A DNA stretch of 64,000 nt from Perilla frutescens. Taxonomy: Eukaryota; Streptophyta; Magnoliopsida; Lamiales; Lamiaceae. The notes under the pieces were generated by a model that saw nothing but the letters and a program-made list of their open reading frames with translations, was not told the origin of the DNA and ran no database searches. Shown piece after piece: positions 1 through 10,829 of this stretch. A program made the position numbers and the translations under genes. The stretch's first letter is position 1, and the number at the start of each line of letters is the position of its first letter. Where the stretch lies: NCBI GenBank assembly GCA_026008535.1, contig BRKX01000004.1, positions 33,112,501-33,176,500 on the forward strand. Reading direction: 5' to 3'.

Positions 1-222
1 ACTAATTCAAACTCTATTTAATTATTAATATATCAACCATATATATATCCGTTTATTTGAAATATCAATTTCGTGGATATATTTATGATTTAAGATATAC
101 ACAATGGAATATAATTTATTAAAAATAATAATTCCTAAAAACTATGAAAGGATAAGATTAGTCACGACGAATATCACAGACAATGTCATGGGGATTCTGT
201 ATGACATTATGTTCAACACAGA
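1..222 (-). repeat. Partial 3' LTR of element A
   Basis: This stretch matches the outer part of A's 5' LTR at about 5630-5990. Shared landmarks are the run around ATTTCGTGGATATAT, the AAAGGATAAGATTA stretch and the ACAATGTCAT stretch. The usual purine tract and LTR start are missing. The LTR joins sequence downstream of ORF3 directly near 222, so the 3' end was rearranged. The join is placed by eye. Confidence 0.6.
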
Positions 223-1109
223 ACTCTATTTCATACACCACTTTACAGAATAGATGCAAACAACTGAATCAATTGGGATTCCAATCCCCTCAACAACATC
301 ATCGTCAACATTAACATGAACATTGACCTTTGGTGGGGTAAAGATAGAAAGCGCATTAACAAATATATGGTAGATCCACAGTACGATCTCCCTTGTCTTG
401 TACAAACACTGCACTGTACATGTTCTTACACGAGAATCCAACATCAGGCGCTGAGGAATAGGTATTGCCTGTATTGAATGATTGAACATCCATTTCATCA
501 TCATGGTCAGAATAAGCTGAAAGGAAATACTGAGCAGCTACTGATGTTGAAACTGGTGTGTCTTGGACAGAGACAACATCCACTGCAACATTCAAAATCT
601 GGATATTCATATCAGCTTGTTCATTTCACTGCATATTTTCTTCACAAAAGATCTTTTTATCTTTTGATTTCTTCTCTCAAGTGGTAGTCAGGATATCAGC
701 TTCTTTGAACTTCTTCCAACTCGACAACAATATTGATTTCATGAAGCCTCTTTTATAATGAAGGATGCATGATACCCATCATCATTACTACTTTAGCAGG
801 ACATGTAACATTCTGTTTTAGATCTGGATCTATGAGGTTACCAGCATCTCTCAAATGGATAACATTTAGTGTCTTCAGATTCAAAAGACTTGTTGTTGGA
901 GACATCACTAAGTCAAACATTTCATCATCTTGCTTCTCTATAGACAAATCTGGAGCATGAGACATAGTGGGTTCATCCATTTTAGCACCAACATGTTCAG
1001 TCATGGTATGATTTGAAGTGACAGTCGATGTTGAAGTTGATGATTGAGTTCAAACTGACTTCTTATACATTTCATTGAACATAGCAAATAACTCCTTTGG
1101 ATCAGCCAT
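223..1109 (-). pseudogene. ORF3 remnant of element A
   Basis: The start codon at 1107-1109 opens MADPKELFAMF, which is almost the same as the start of ORF3 in elements C (6095) and B (37237). An in-frame stop follows after about 20 codons. Reading then continues through a Ser/Thr-rich stretch and an EPTMSHAPDLSIEKQDDE-type stretch to a stop near 753. The rest, to about 223, is degenerate but still aligns in places with C at 6500-7200. The 5' leader matches C's leader for about 60 bp. The function of this ORF family is unknown; it occupies the position of the env-like ORF of SIRE elements. This copy is clearly dead. Confidence 0.65.
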
Positions 1110-2007
1110 TCTAACCCTGTGAAGCTTTTAAAGAAAAAATACTAGAGAAAATGATGATAAAATATAAAGACCAATCAGAAAATGAGAGATATTAAGAGCC
1201 ACACAAGAATGTTTATGGGAAGAATTTTCTTAAAAATTGGCTCATCACATCACCCTTCACATCAACTGACTCCCCCTTTATCCAATAAGAGGTAGAACTC
1301 AAATATCACCTTTTTTAGAATATATATATCTTTAGTAATCCAGAAAGCACCATATCTTTTAAGGCCAGAGACACACAAGAAAAATAAACAAATGCATAAC
1401 TATAAACTAAAAAAATGTAGTTTAATATATATATATATATATATATAAATTTCAGAAACACTAATTTTGAGAATAACATCTCAGTGAACATCAGTTGAGG
1501 CACAATCCACAAATTTCATTGAATTTCGATGATGAATGAAAAGATTAATTTCTTACCTCTTTTTGAACAGAACACACTCTCATATTAAACGCCATGTGTC
1601 TAGATAGAAATCGATCGAAAATGTATTATCTTACCACCATTTTACTTGAGTGCATCGTCACTGCGAACACCGATCCTCGAGTTACTAAGTCGTAATTGTA
1701 CATTTTCAGGAGAGTGCACATGATCTGTAACATCCAAGCCTGACTCTTGTGCTCGTAGTTTTATATCAAGGCAAACTATTTATCATCATATGTATATACC
1801 ATGGACATTTCTCTAAATAAAGACTGATCATTGAGACATTAAACACGATCAAAGTACAACTGAAATAAATACCTAAGATTAAACAAAATGTAACATGCAT
1901 ATGAAATAAAAAAAATGAAAAGACACAAACAAATACAGATGTTGGACAGAACAGACACAACACAGTGCCCAACATCGACTATGCAAACATTACATAACAC
2001 ACAAACT
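1110..2007. other. Non-coding spacer inside element A
   Basis: This is spacer between the RNase H remnant and ORF3. It holds an (AT)n run at about 1424-1447. The part around 1760-2007 resembles 2620-2870 with an offset of about 863 bp, which indicates a duplication. No coding region is supported. Confidence 0.5.
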
Positions 2008-2260
2008 AAGAGATTTTCATAAATAATAGAATCTTCATTTAATTTTTTAGATGATATATATCCAATGTGAATGATACTTTTGTTCACCAAATCCTGGATA
2101 AAGTGATGACAAATGTCAATGTGTTTGGTGCAAAAGTGTTGGATCAAGTTCTTTCAGATTTCAATCACATTTGCGTTAAGGCAGAACACGATCAACACTC
2201 TGTTTGTCATTTCATCATCATTCACAACAAAGCAAGCATATCAAAATACATGAAAGTATT
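2008..2260 (-). pseudogene. RNase H fragment of copia pol (second copy in A)
   Basis: The minus strand encodes TKHIDICHHFIQDLVNKS followed by IIHIGYIS. This matches the RNase H C-terminal segment seen intact in element B (TKHIDIRHHFIKDLVEKE then IINIKYIS). A weaker match continues upstream (NVIEI, where B has SAIEI). The final TDIFTKPL-type tail has decayed. It lies about 0.86 kb from a second RNase H tail in the same element, so this region was duplicated or two elements recombined. Confidence 0.6.
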
Positions 2261-2869
2261 TGAAGTTTTGCTTTCTTTGTTTCAAACACTCATTTATTTA
2301 CTACAAAGAGAGTCACTGTTTCCAATATGATATGCAGTGTGACAGCTTCAGTACACAACATAACTTTTTCAATACCCTTTTGGACTGCAACATCTCTTGT
2401 AGTGTCAGATTTTTCCCTTCTTTGCATAGATAACATCGCAATCAGCATTCTTTGAATTTCCTGTCATGGTTAGTTAAAATACAAGAAACACTAGAACCAA
2501 AGTGAGAACACATAGCTAAGTAGAGTTTCTTAAAATCTTTTAAACACTTCAAATTCTTCATGTAGAAAATCAACCTTAGAAAATTGGGAAAAATCATCAA
2601 CTACAACATGGAAAATATTATTTTTATTCATGGTCTTAGTGACCAATATACCTATGACAACCATGTGCCCAAAAAAAATATCATATGTGCTCATAATTCG
2701 GATTGAATTAAAATAAAGAGAATGCATGAGACAACATAAAAAAATAGAACCCATGAGAATGCTAAAAAAATAAAAAAAATAAAATAAAAGAAAAAAAACA
2801 AATGTTGGGTTCAAGATTTGTAACATTTGCCCCAACATCGACAAACCAAACATTACAGCACACGCGCAT
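2261..2869. other. Spacer between the two RNase H pieces of A
   Basis: This AT-rich sequence has a long A-rich run (2763-2800). Its right part repeats the sequence near 1760-2007, for example the GTCGATGTTGGG stretch on the minus strand. The open frames here are low-complexity Phe/Leu runs and are not credible genes. Confidence 0.45.
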
Positions 2870-4411
2870 TGAGAGATTTCTGAAAGCTTGAAACTCTCTC
2901 AATATCAAGAGCTTTGTTCAAAATGCCAACTGATTGTTTTTCACTAGATACACATTCCAAATCAGATTTCCTCACCCATTTGAGATTCAAACTTTTATCT
3001 TTTCTATGGATGTTGGATCTAATATTGGAAAATATTTTGGCCGACATTTTACTAGCAACATCATGCAATTTATAACAAAAAGGCTTAATGTGACCAGGAG
3101 AAAAACAATAATGACACACAAAATTCCTCTTTCCAATCTTAAGTTTATCGAGTTTATGAGAATTTGTGTGACATGTACCACTAGTATTTCCTTTAACAAA
3201 AGAAGTACACTTAAAATCATCATTCAAATCATTTGGAAATATTGTGGTATAAGATTTTACTTGCCCAAGTCCGGATCCATCTATTTTATCAATAGACAAT
3301 ACCTCATTGGGTGTGGAAGATCCTCCCTTCAACTTCTCGAGAGATCGAGAAGCATTTTTTAGTTGTTTCTTGACAGAAATCAACTCCACATTTTTTCTTG
3401 TAAGGATTACTTCCAAATTCGTCACTCGCTCCTTTATCTCTTCATTTTTCTTATTGAAAGACTCCACAACTTGGTTTGTTTCACCCACTTGGAAAGAAGC
3501 TCATCATATAACACTTTTACTTCTTCTACAGCCTTTTTAGCTCCAAAGTCGTCATGTTGTAGTAAATCTGTCTCACATAAAATAGAAGAATTAAAAGAGT
3601 TTGTATGATAATTTTCAGAGCTTTCATGCCTGTCAGATGTTGTTCTGGATGTTGAAACACAATTCAAGCCAACATCAACATCTGAATCAAACTCATTGAC
3701 TTTAGCAACAAGTAAGATAACTTGGTTATCTTTTTCTTTCGATTTCGGATCTCCTGATTCATCATCACTCAAATGATTGTTCAACTTCATCTTTTGTCTT
3801 TGCAATACGGTTTGATCGAAGATTTTCTTTAAATTTCTAGTTGGTTGAACATGGACTTTGTCATTTCTTTTCTTCTTGTTCACATCTTTCTTCACATTGA
3901 TGCCGACACTAGTATCAATTGGACAAGAATCTTCACTGGAGATTGCAGTTTTGAACAGACTAGAAAACATTACACCTTCAGTTGATGGAGGTGGTGGTGG
4001 TTCAAATATTGAAGACGATGTTGCTCCTTGAACTTCAACTTCTTTCTGTCGTACGCCTATATATCCTTCAAAATATTCTTGAAGAATATCCTATGCATGC
4101 TTGGTTGTAATACACTTTAAGATCATTTTGAAACAAGAAACGTCAACACAAACAAAAATAGCATTAAGAGCTTTAGAGTGGAAGTTTGAAATGGTTTGTT
4201 CTTCAACACTCCATCGACTTTTAACCTTGTTGACGACTTCTCCAGCTTCATTTGTCTCTTTTAGAATAGACCATTCCTTCAAAACTGTCATCCATGCACC
4301 TTCATCAATAGATTTGATGTACATACGCATTCGAACCTTCCATAAGGAATAATTTCTTCCAAGAAAACTAAGCACTCGTGGACGACATTGAGAAATGGAA
4401 ACATCCATCAT
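2870..4411 (-). pseudogene. Deleted gag joined to the RNase H tail, element A
   Basis: Gag starts at 4409-4411 with the N-terminal copia Gag block (GRNYSLWKVRMRMYIKSIDE). It is broken by a TAG at about 4091 where the family has Trp before DILQEYFEG. The central Gag block is missing. A charged coiled-coil part follows, then a frame change near 3480. A CCHC knuckle (CHYCFSPGHIKPFC, about 3100) and a basic region come next. About 20 codons later the frame reads ILNKALDIERVSSFQKSL, which is the end of RNase H (TDIFTKPLDFERFSASRKSL in B). Protease, integrase and RT are therefore deleted between the knuckle and the last 25 or so codons of pol. Confidence 0.7.
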
Positions 4412-4461
4412 AGTAAATAATCAGCAACATAAAGGACCGAATACTTAGTATGTCAAGTACA

Positions 4462-4474
4462 GGCTTTGATACCA
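4462..4474 (-). other. Primer binding site of element A (initiator Met tRNA)
   Basis: The minus strand reads TGGTATCAAAGCC two bases inside the LTR. The copia consensus is TGGTATCAGAGC, complementary to the 3' end of initiator tRNA-Met, so there is one mismatch. Confidence 0.75.
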
Positions 4475-4476
4475 CT

Positions 4477-6032
4477 TATTACAATTCGTTGCCTTAAATA
4501 CTGTGAAAAACAAAACCATGTGCACAGTTATATACAATGTTGTAGTCAATGTTACTCACAATAGAGACAACATTGTCAAAGGAATTCATAAAAAAGTTTG
4601 CACAGAAATAACTTTAAAACAAAAGCAAAAACAACTTGTGAAAAATGTCAATATGCAAATAATAGAGTTGATGTTGAAGCTAGTGTTAAACACTATGCCT
4701 TCAACATGCAGTGAAAATTTAAAGAATAACTTGCACGAAAATTAATTTTAAATCACACACCTTCAGTGTGTGATTGCCTCAGGGTGAAATTACACTTGAC
4801 TAGTGTTGAAAATTACAATGCTGATGTTATCTAGGTGCACTCCCTTGGCAACACAGCATACAAACAAGAAACCTATTATAGTTTCACTTACTTGTATAAT
4901 CCCTCTCAAAATCACTATCTAACATCTAGATAGCTAAAAAATGTATCTACTCGTAGAACTATTAAAATTCAATCTAATCAGTACCTGCACACACAACTAA
5001 GATAAAACCTATCTATAGTTGATCTAAATAATAGATCTGATGTCGAGTTGAACATTGGCAGAGCTCTAGTAAACACAAATGCAAGCTTCAGGTTTTCTCA
5101 CTACTGAAGGTGAGATTTTCTCTACTTGCATACAATACGGCAGAGATCCAACAACACTTGAAAAATAAACTCCCTACAAACATAACTGAGATATATAGAT
5201 CTTAGTTAATCGAGACAACAAAGAAGATGTTCATCGCAGTGTTGAAGAGATCTCTGGCAGAAAAGTGTCGCAACCTTCAAGCTTCTCACGTTCATTCCGT
5301 GATGGTCTCTTCGGCTGGGTAACTCAAGCTCTGGATTTTCTCACGTGACTCGTGATATTTTCTCTGCTTAAGTGACCTCTTCAATTTTGAATTATGCTCT
5401 ATAAAAACACTCTTCACTTGAATCGGTTGAAGGCTATGTCATCCTCTTGATCGTGGGTTGAAAATAACTGTCACCACTTCTATGGTTTGGAAGGAAACTG
5501 CCCATTGTTGTGGCTGGGAGAAAATCCCACATCCTACACCATTTCTCTAGTGTTCCAGCAAGTTATTTACTGAAAAGAAAACGGTTAAATAAGGGATAAC
5601 ATGACTCCTAAAAAATTAGAGATAAAGTTTGACTAAATCAACTTATTTAAATATTCAATATCTCAATCATATATATCCATTATTTGAAATATAAATTTCG
5701 TGGATATATATGATTTAAGATATCTAAATTAATTAGAATAAATTCTAAAACGTAGGAACTAACTTTGACAATTTAAAAGTTAAGTTTATCCACTATCTTA
5801 ACCACCTATATCCACTATTTTAAATTCAAATTTTGTGGATATATTTAATTAAGATAGACAAATTAATTAGATTAATTCAAAAAGAATTAATCATAAAAAT
5901 TAGAAAAGGATAAGATTACTATACGTAATGTTTCTGTCAATGTTGTCGGAATGCTGTTACACATCAAGTATAACATCAAGCACAATGTCATCAACAATGT
6001 TAAACACAGTTGATGTAACACCATTCCTAACA
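4477..6032 (-). repeat. 5' LTR of element A
   Basis: The LTR is bounded by TATTAC (decayed from TGTTAG) and CTAACA. It aligns with C's 3' LTR (TGTTAG...CTAACA) and more weakly with B's LTR. It is longer than C's LTR partly because an AT-rich block of roughly 150 bp containing the TTTCGTGGATATAT / TTTTGTGGATATAT motif occurs twice (about 5650-5745 and 5800-5880). Confidence 0.8.
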
Positions 6033-6094
6033 TTCTTTATGTTTTCTCATCATTTTCTCTAGTATTTCTTCTTTAAAAGCTTCATAGGATTAAA

Positions 6095-7392
6095 ATGGCT
6101 GATCTAAAGGAGTTATTTGCCATGTTCAATGAAAGGTATGAGAAGTCAGTTAGAACTCCATCATCAACTTCAACATCGACTATCACGTCAAATCATATCA
6201 TGACTGAACATGCTGGTGCTGAAATAGATGAACCTACTATGTCTTATGCTCCAAATATGTCTATAGAGAAGCAAGATGATGAAATTTATGACTCAGTGAT
6301 GTCTACAACAACAAATCTTTTAAATCTGAAGCCACTAAATGTTTTCCATTTGAGAAAAAGCTGGTAACCCTAGAGATCCAGATCTGAAATAGAATGTTAC
6401 ATGTCCTGCTGAAGGAGTAATGGTGGTGGGTATCATGCATCCTATCAATATAAAAGATGCTTCATGAAATCAATGTTGTTTTCGAGTTGGAAAAAGTTTA
6501 AAGAAGCTGATGTCCTACTACCACTAGAGAGAAGAAATGAAAAAAGAAAAAGATCTTTTCTGAAGAAAATGTGTAGTGAAAAGAACAAGCTGATATGAAT
6601 ATCCAGAATTTGAATGTTGCAGCTGAAGTTGTCCTTGTCTAGGACACACCGGTTTCAATATCAGTAGTTGTTCAGTATTACTTTTCAGCTCATTCTGACC
6701 ATGATGATGCAATGGAGGACAAATCATTGAATACAAGCAACATCGAATCCTCATGTTCTCTCTATTTTTTATAAAAAAGGCATTTAAAAAAAAATTACTC
6801 TCGTGTGACTCATGATGTGTCTCAAATTGTGTCTCAATGATCAATTAAATATGAGAAATTCACTGTAGTGCCTAAGCTTTAAGAAATATGATATGGATGT
6901 CTATTTATGGAGAGACCTCTTTGGAAGATGGTAACTAAGTTTTGTCCTTTTAATACTAATGTTATATTGGATATTTTTTTTAAAACGTAGGGCCTGATGT
7001 TGGATTCTCGTGCAAGAACATGTAGAATGTAGTGTTTGTACATGATAAGGGAGATCATACTGTGGATCTACCATATATTTGTTACTGCACTTTCTACCTT
7101 TACCCCACTAAATACCAATGTTTATGTTGATATTGATGACGATGTTTGCTGAGGGAACCAATATCTAATTGATTCAGCTGTCTGCTACTACTCCTTATGT
7201 TACTAATGTTCTTATTAATGATAGAACAGATATTGAAGTCAATACCGCCCAGATGTTCCAACTATCGGTCTTCAATTTCAAATCATATATTGAGCAATTG
7301 GAATCAATTGCTATGGTGGACATGCGGGGAGATTTCAAAGTCTTTCTTTCTACACAAAAAGGGGGAGTAGATTGTAGATTGCTGATGTTTTA
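6095..7392 (+). pseudogene. ORF3 remnant of element C
   Basis: The ATG at 6095 opens MADLKELFAMFNERYEKS. The frame stays open for 90 codons (Ser/Thr-rich, then acidic EIDEPTMSYAPNMSIEKQDDE) and ends at a stop near 6367. Beyond it, 6370-7390 is homologous to A's ORF3 region but full of stops. A last open piece (7169-7392) ends in LSTQKGGVD, the same motif as near the ORF3 C-terminus of element B. The coding DNA of that motif contains an AAAAAGGGGGAG tract at 7356-7367. The central domain seen in B is largely lost. Function unknown. Confidence 0.6.
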
Positions 7393-7543
7393 AAGAGTTG
7401 AACTCTTTATGGTCTGTGAGCGTTGAACACTTTTATTTTGCTGATGTGATAAACATCATTTTTAGGATATGTATGTCGATATACATCTTTGCTTTTGATA
7501 TTCATGTGATATCTATTTTTTAGTCATGGGATATGATTATTGA

Positions 7544-8485
7544 CACTACAAGAAATTTGATCTATAGTGAGGGGAAATTTTGTGGTTAATTGTCCAATTC
7601 CCATCATTAATAACATTTAATGACGGGAAATTTCCCCTCATGGCCTGTCATTATTGCCTCTCTAGTTAAATGTAAATAATGAGAGTAATTGGATCCCCTC
7701 ACTATTAATGTTATTGTTTAGTGACAAGATAATACCCTCATTAAAAATATAATTAATTATTTCATATTTTGTTATTATAGTATTATTTTAATACATTTAT
7801 TTAGCATTACTAATTAGAAACTATAATCGTTAAACATTATTTTCACGACTATATATATATATATTATAGATATGTATGTATGCATATGAGTAAGATATAC
7901 ACAGTGTAATATAAAATTATAAACCAATGAACAAATTTTATTATATCAATAATGTATCCAGATCCTTGGAATACAAAAATAGTCAACTATATTTTACATA
8001 GATCACTCAGCACACTAACTTTCTAATCTTCTTCACTTGAATCCCCATAGAAGCAACCTACAAAATATATGAAAAATTAGAAAACATATCCACAAGAACG
8101 AACGACATTCAAAGCCTCAATGTTGATCATTGACAAATACTATAAGGCTGCTCGAAGACCAAAATGCAGAAAAGGTAAAAATCACAACATACAAATACAA
8201 AGAAAAATTACAATCATGTGAACCAATTCCTTGAAAGTGAATACATAAAAAAATCTTTTATTCAGAACCACAGTAGTATATAGTAAAGTAATTTAAACAT
8301 CAAGACAACTCTTAATTCCCACAAGTACTGGAGTAGACTTCAGAATAAATAAAATATTAAGGATTAAGGAATAGACGCACATACCACAGTGGTGACATCT
8401 AACTGAACCAGAGTGATATCCTGTTCTAACTTTCCTGCTCCACAAATCATTTAAGAAAATTTTTAGTCAACAATTGATCAATGGC

Positions 8486-8524
<39 letters not shown>

Positions 8525-9947
8525 TATATATGTATGAATGTGTTATAGATAGAGTCTAATCCTAATTAGACAAGAAAACTACTAAGCAACGAAACAAGAG
8601 TAGTTCACTCATTTGGAATCGAAAATAATCAAAATGATAAAGTTGAAAAACACTTTAATTCTTAATCCATTGGAATCCTATCTCTATCAGTATCATGCCT
8701 TGTAAGAACCAAAATAATTCCTACATAAATGCATGTGAATAAGTGTATTAGCAATTAGCACCCGGAGCATATGTTTGAGAAACCTAACAACCCAAAACTA
8801 ATACAGAGCAACATAAGAACCCATTACAAAGCATGATCATTCAAGAATCAATTAGATTCACAGTACAAGTAATAACAAACAATAACCATGTGTGTGGCAT
8901 GGTTCGAAACCAACCTACATACTACAATCAAGAAATTAAATCAAGGGATTGCAAGAAGTAGTCTCGAATTCTAATGAAAGCTTATATGTAGAAAATGAGA
9001 AACTTCAAGCAGCTTAAGAAATATGTGCTCTCCAGTCTCCCCTAAAAAAATTCTGATAAAACACGACGCAACAACAATATAATGTTTCAAATTTTAGTCG
9101 AAACACCATCCAAATTCACGTAGCCGAAAAATTCTGAAGTAAAAATGCGAGTTCACAACACAATGGGAATTTTCCAACAATATCATACAAAAGGGAGTTA
9201 GAAAAAGTAGAGATTAAGATTCGATACCAGACAAAGAGAGAATGCAATTGAAACTGTGGGTGGCAGTGGCGAAAACCAGAAATCTCAGCGGTGGCAGTTG
9301 CAACATAGGGCACCGAAAATTTTCCAGTTAGTTGCCCTGAAAATTTTAGGCCTCACAAAAATTGAAAATTACGACGCGAATAAATCTAGAAATTAAAAGA
9401 GAAACCTAGAATCCATTAATTGAAGTCTGGAGAAACACATATGTGTGCAGAAGTAAAGTGGCCGACCTGCCGATGGAAACGGGAAAGAGCAAGCACATAT
9501 CACAAATTTCTCCTCAAATTTCACCTAACAACCATCGATTGAAGCAATTAATAATCTAAACCTAAGAAGAAGGGTTTTATTTTTGTATTATAGATTTCAG
9601 CAAAATATGTTTGTGTTTATGCAAAAGAGGGCTTTTTGCTCTTTCATTTTTTCTTAACCTCAAGAATTTAATTGATTTTCTTTTTTATTAATTTTTATGT
9701 AAAAGTATTTCATAACTTGGGGGAAGCCGAAATAGAAATTTTAATTAATGACGGGAGTTTTTATTTTCAACAATTAATGGGGGGATTAGAATTAAATTGT
9801 GACCGTATCTGTAATTCATCACTAAAAGATATATCTTTAGTATGAGAATTCTTTTACCCTCATTAAAAGTACGTAAAACATACATATAATGACCTTTTTT
9901 TTACCCTCACTAAATTTTCGTCATTAAAGATTGATTTTCTTGTAGTG
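7544..9947. mobile_element. Non-autonomous CACTA (CMC/EnSpm) DNA transposon
   Basis: The element begins CACTACAAGAAA and ends TTTTCTTGTAGTG, so the ends are inverted repeats of the CACTA type. A 3-bp target duplication TGA flanks it (7541-7543 and 9948-9950), as expected for this superfamily. Subterminal regions carry repeated motifs such as AATGACGGGA, CCCTCATTAA and CCCTCACTA on both sides, typical of transposase-binding arrays. No transposase reading frame was found in the 2.4 kb. The interior has an (AT)n run (about 8490-8522) and anonymous sequence. It lies inside C, so it is younger than C. Confidence 0.88.
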
Positions 9948-9950
9948 TGA

Positions 9951-10291
9951 TGTTTGATGATTTATGATTCATCTAACTTTGTGTTTAAGATGATGTGTGA
10001 TTCATCTTAAAATGTATTTGATATATGCTTGCATATGTCTGTTAAATTTTTGGCATGTTGCTCTAACATGTCTGTCCAGATATATGTACATCTCAGTGTT
10101 CACATTCATTCTGTATATGGGATTATACCCACTATTCATGTTGTATACTATTGTACATGTAATAACTTAAGGGTGATCAAACCTTAAGGGGGAGATTCTA
10201 ATCTCCAAAATTTTTATTTTTCGCTACGACTCTAACTATAAATATAGAGTTTTTATGCTTTGTGCAGAAAGGCTAAGATTAAGGGGGAGAT
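9951..10291 (+). other. 3' untranslated part of C with two polypurine tracts
   Basis: The stretch has no reading frame. It holds CTTAAGGGGGAGA at 10183-10195 and TTAAGGGGGAGA ending at 10290, next to the LTR. The second is the plus-strand primer for C; the first is an additional copy of the same motif. B shows the same doubling. Confidence 0.65.
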
Positions 10292-10829
10292 TGTTAGGAA
10301 TGATACTACATCAGATGTTATCAACATTGTTGATAACATTATCCTCAATGTTATACACTATGTGTAATAGTATTCCGACAACATTGACCGAAACATTACA
10401 TATAATAATCTTATCATTTCCTAGTTTTTAGGATTAATTCTCTTCTGAATTAATCTGATTTATTTGTCAATCTTAATTAAATATATCCATGAAATTTGAA
10501 TTTAAAATAGTGGATATAGGTGGTTCAGATTGTGGATAAACTTGGCTTTGAAAATGTCAAAGTTTGTTCCTACTTATTAAGAACCATGTTTTCTCTTTCT
10601 TTTATCCACTAACTAACATGTTTTAATAGTGGGATGCTGGAGCAGTTATATGCAGATGTAGAGAACATGGGAAGCTGTGTTGGAGGCAGTTAACACCAAT
10701 CCACTACCATTGAGGGATCAAGAAGCTGCTGCAAATCGAAGAGTAAACATTGGAAAACTGCTGCATATAGAGGGATCTATAAATAGTAGTTTTTACTCCA
10801 GAAGAATGTACCCAAGCAGAGAAAATATC
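10292..10829 (+). repeat. 3' LTR of element C, first part
   Basis: Starts TGTTAGGAATG directly after the purine tract and breaks off at ATATC (10825-10829), the target site of element D. It continues at 25535. Without D and the duplicated site the LTR is about 1230 bp. Confidence 0.82.

Larger units (their letters stand above)
1..6032 (-). mobile_element. Element A: rearranged Ty1/copia retrotransposon (SIRE/Maximus-like), partial
   Basis: Reading right to left, the element has a 5' LTR (4477-6032), an initiator-Met primer binding site, a gag remnant, two separate pieces of the RNase H end, an ORF3 remnant and a partial 3' LTR that leaves the window on the left. Protease, integrase and reverse transcriptase are absent. 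The gag style (coiled coil, then one CCHC knuckle) and an additional ORF after pol are known for the SIRE/Maximus lineage. The right end CTAACA lies directly against the leader of element C's ORF3, so A probably inserted there. The matching target duplication (TTCTT, 6033-6037) would lie off the left edge and cannot be checked here. Confidence 0.75.

Noticed and set aside
2530..2853. Phe-rich minus-strand frame resembling a membrane protein
   Set aside because: It is translation of an A-rich run in the spacer of element A. The sequence repeats at 1760-1975 as another meaningless frame.
9116..9313. 65-codon minus-strand frame inside the CACTA element
   Set aside because: No family match, not transposase-like, and of a length expected by chance.
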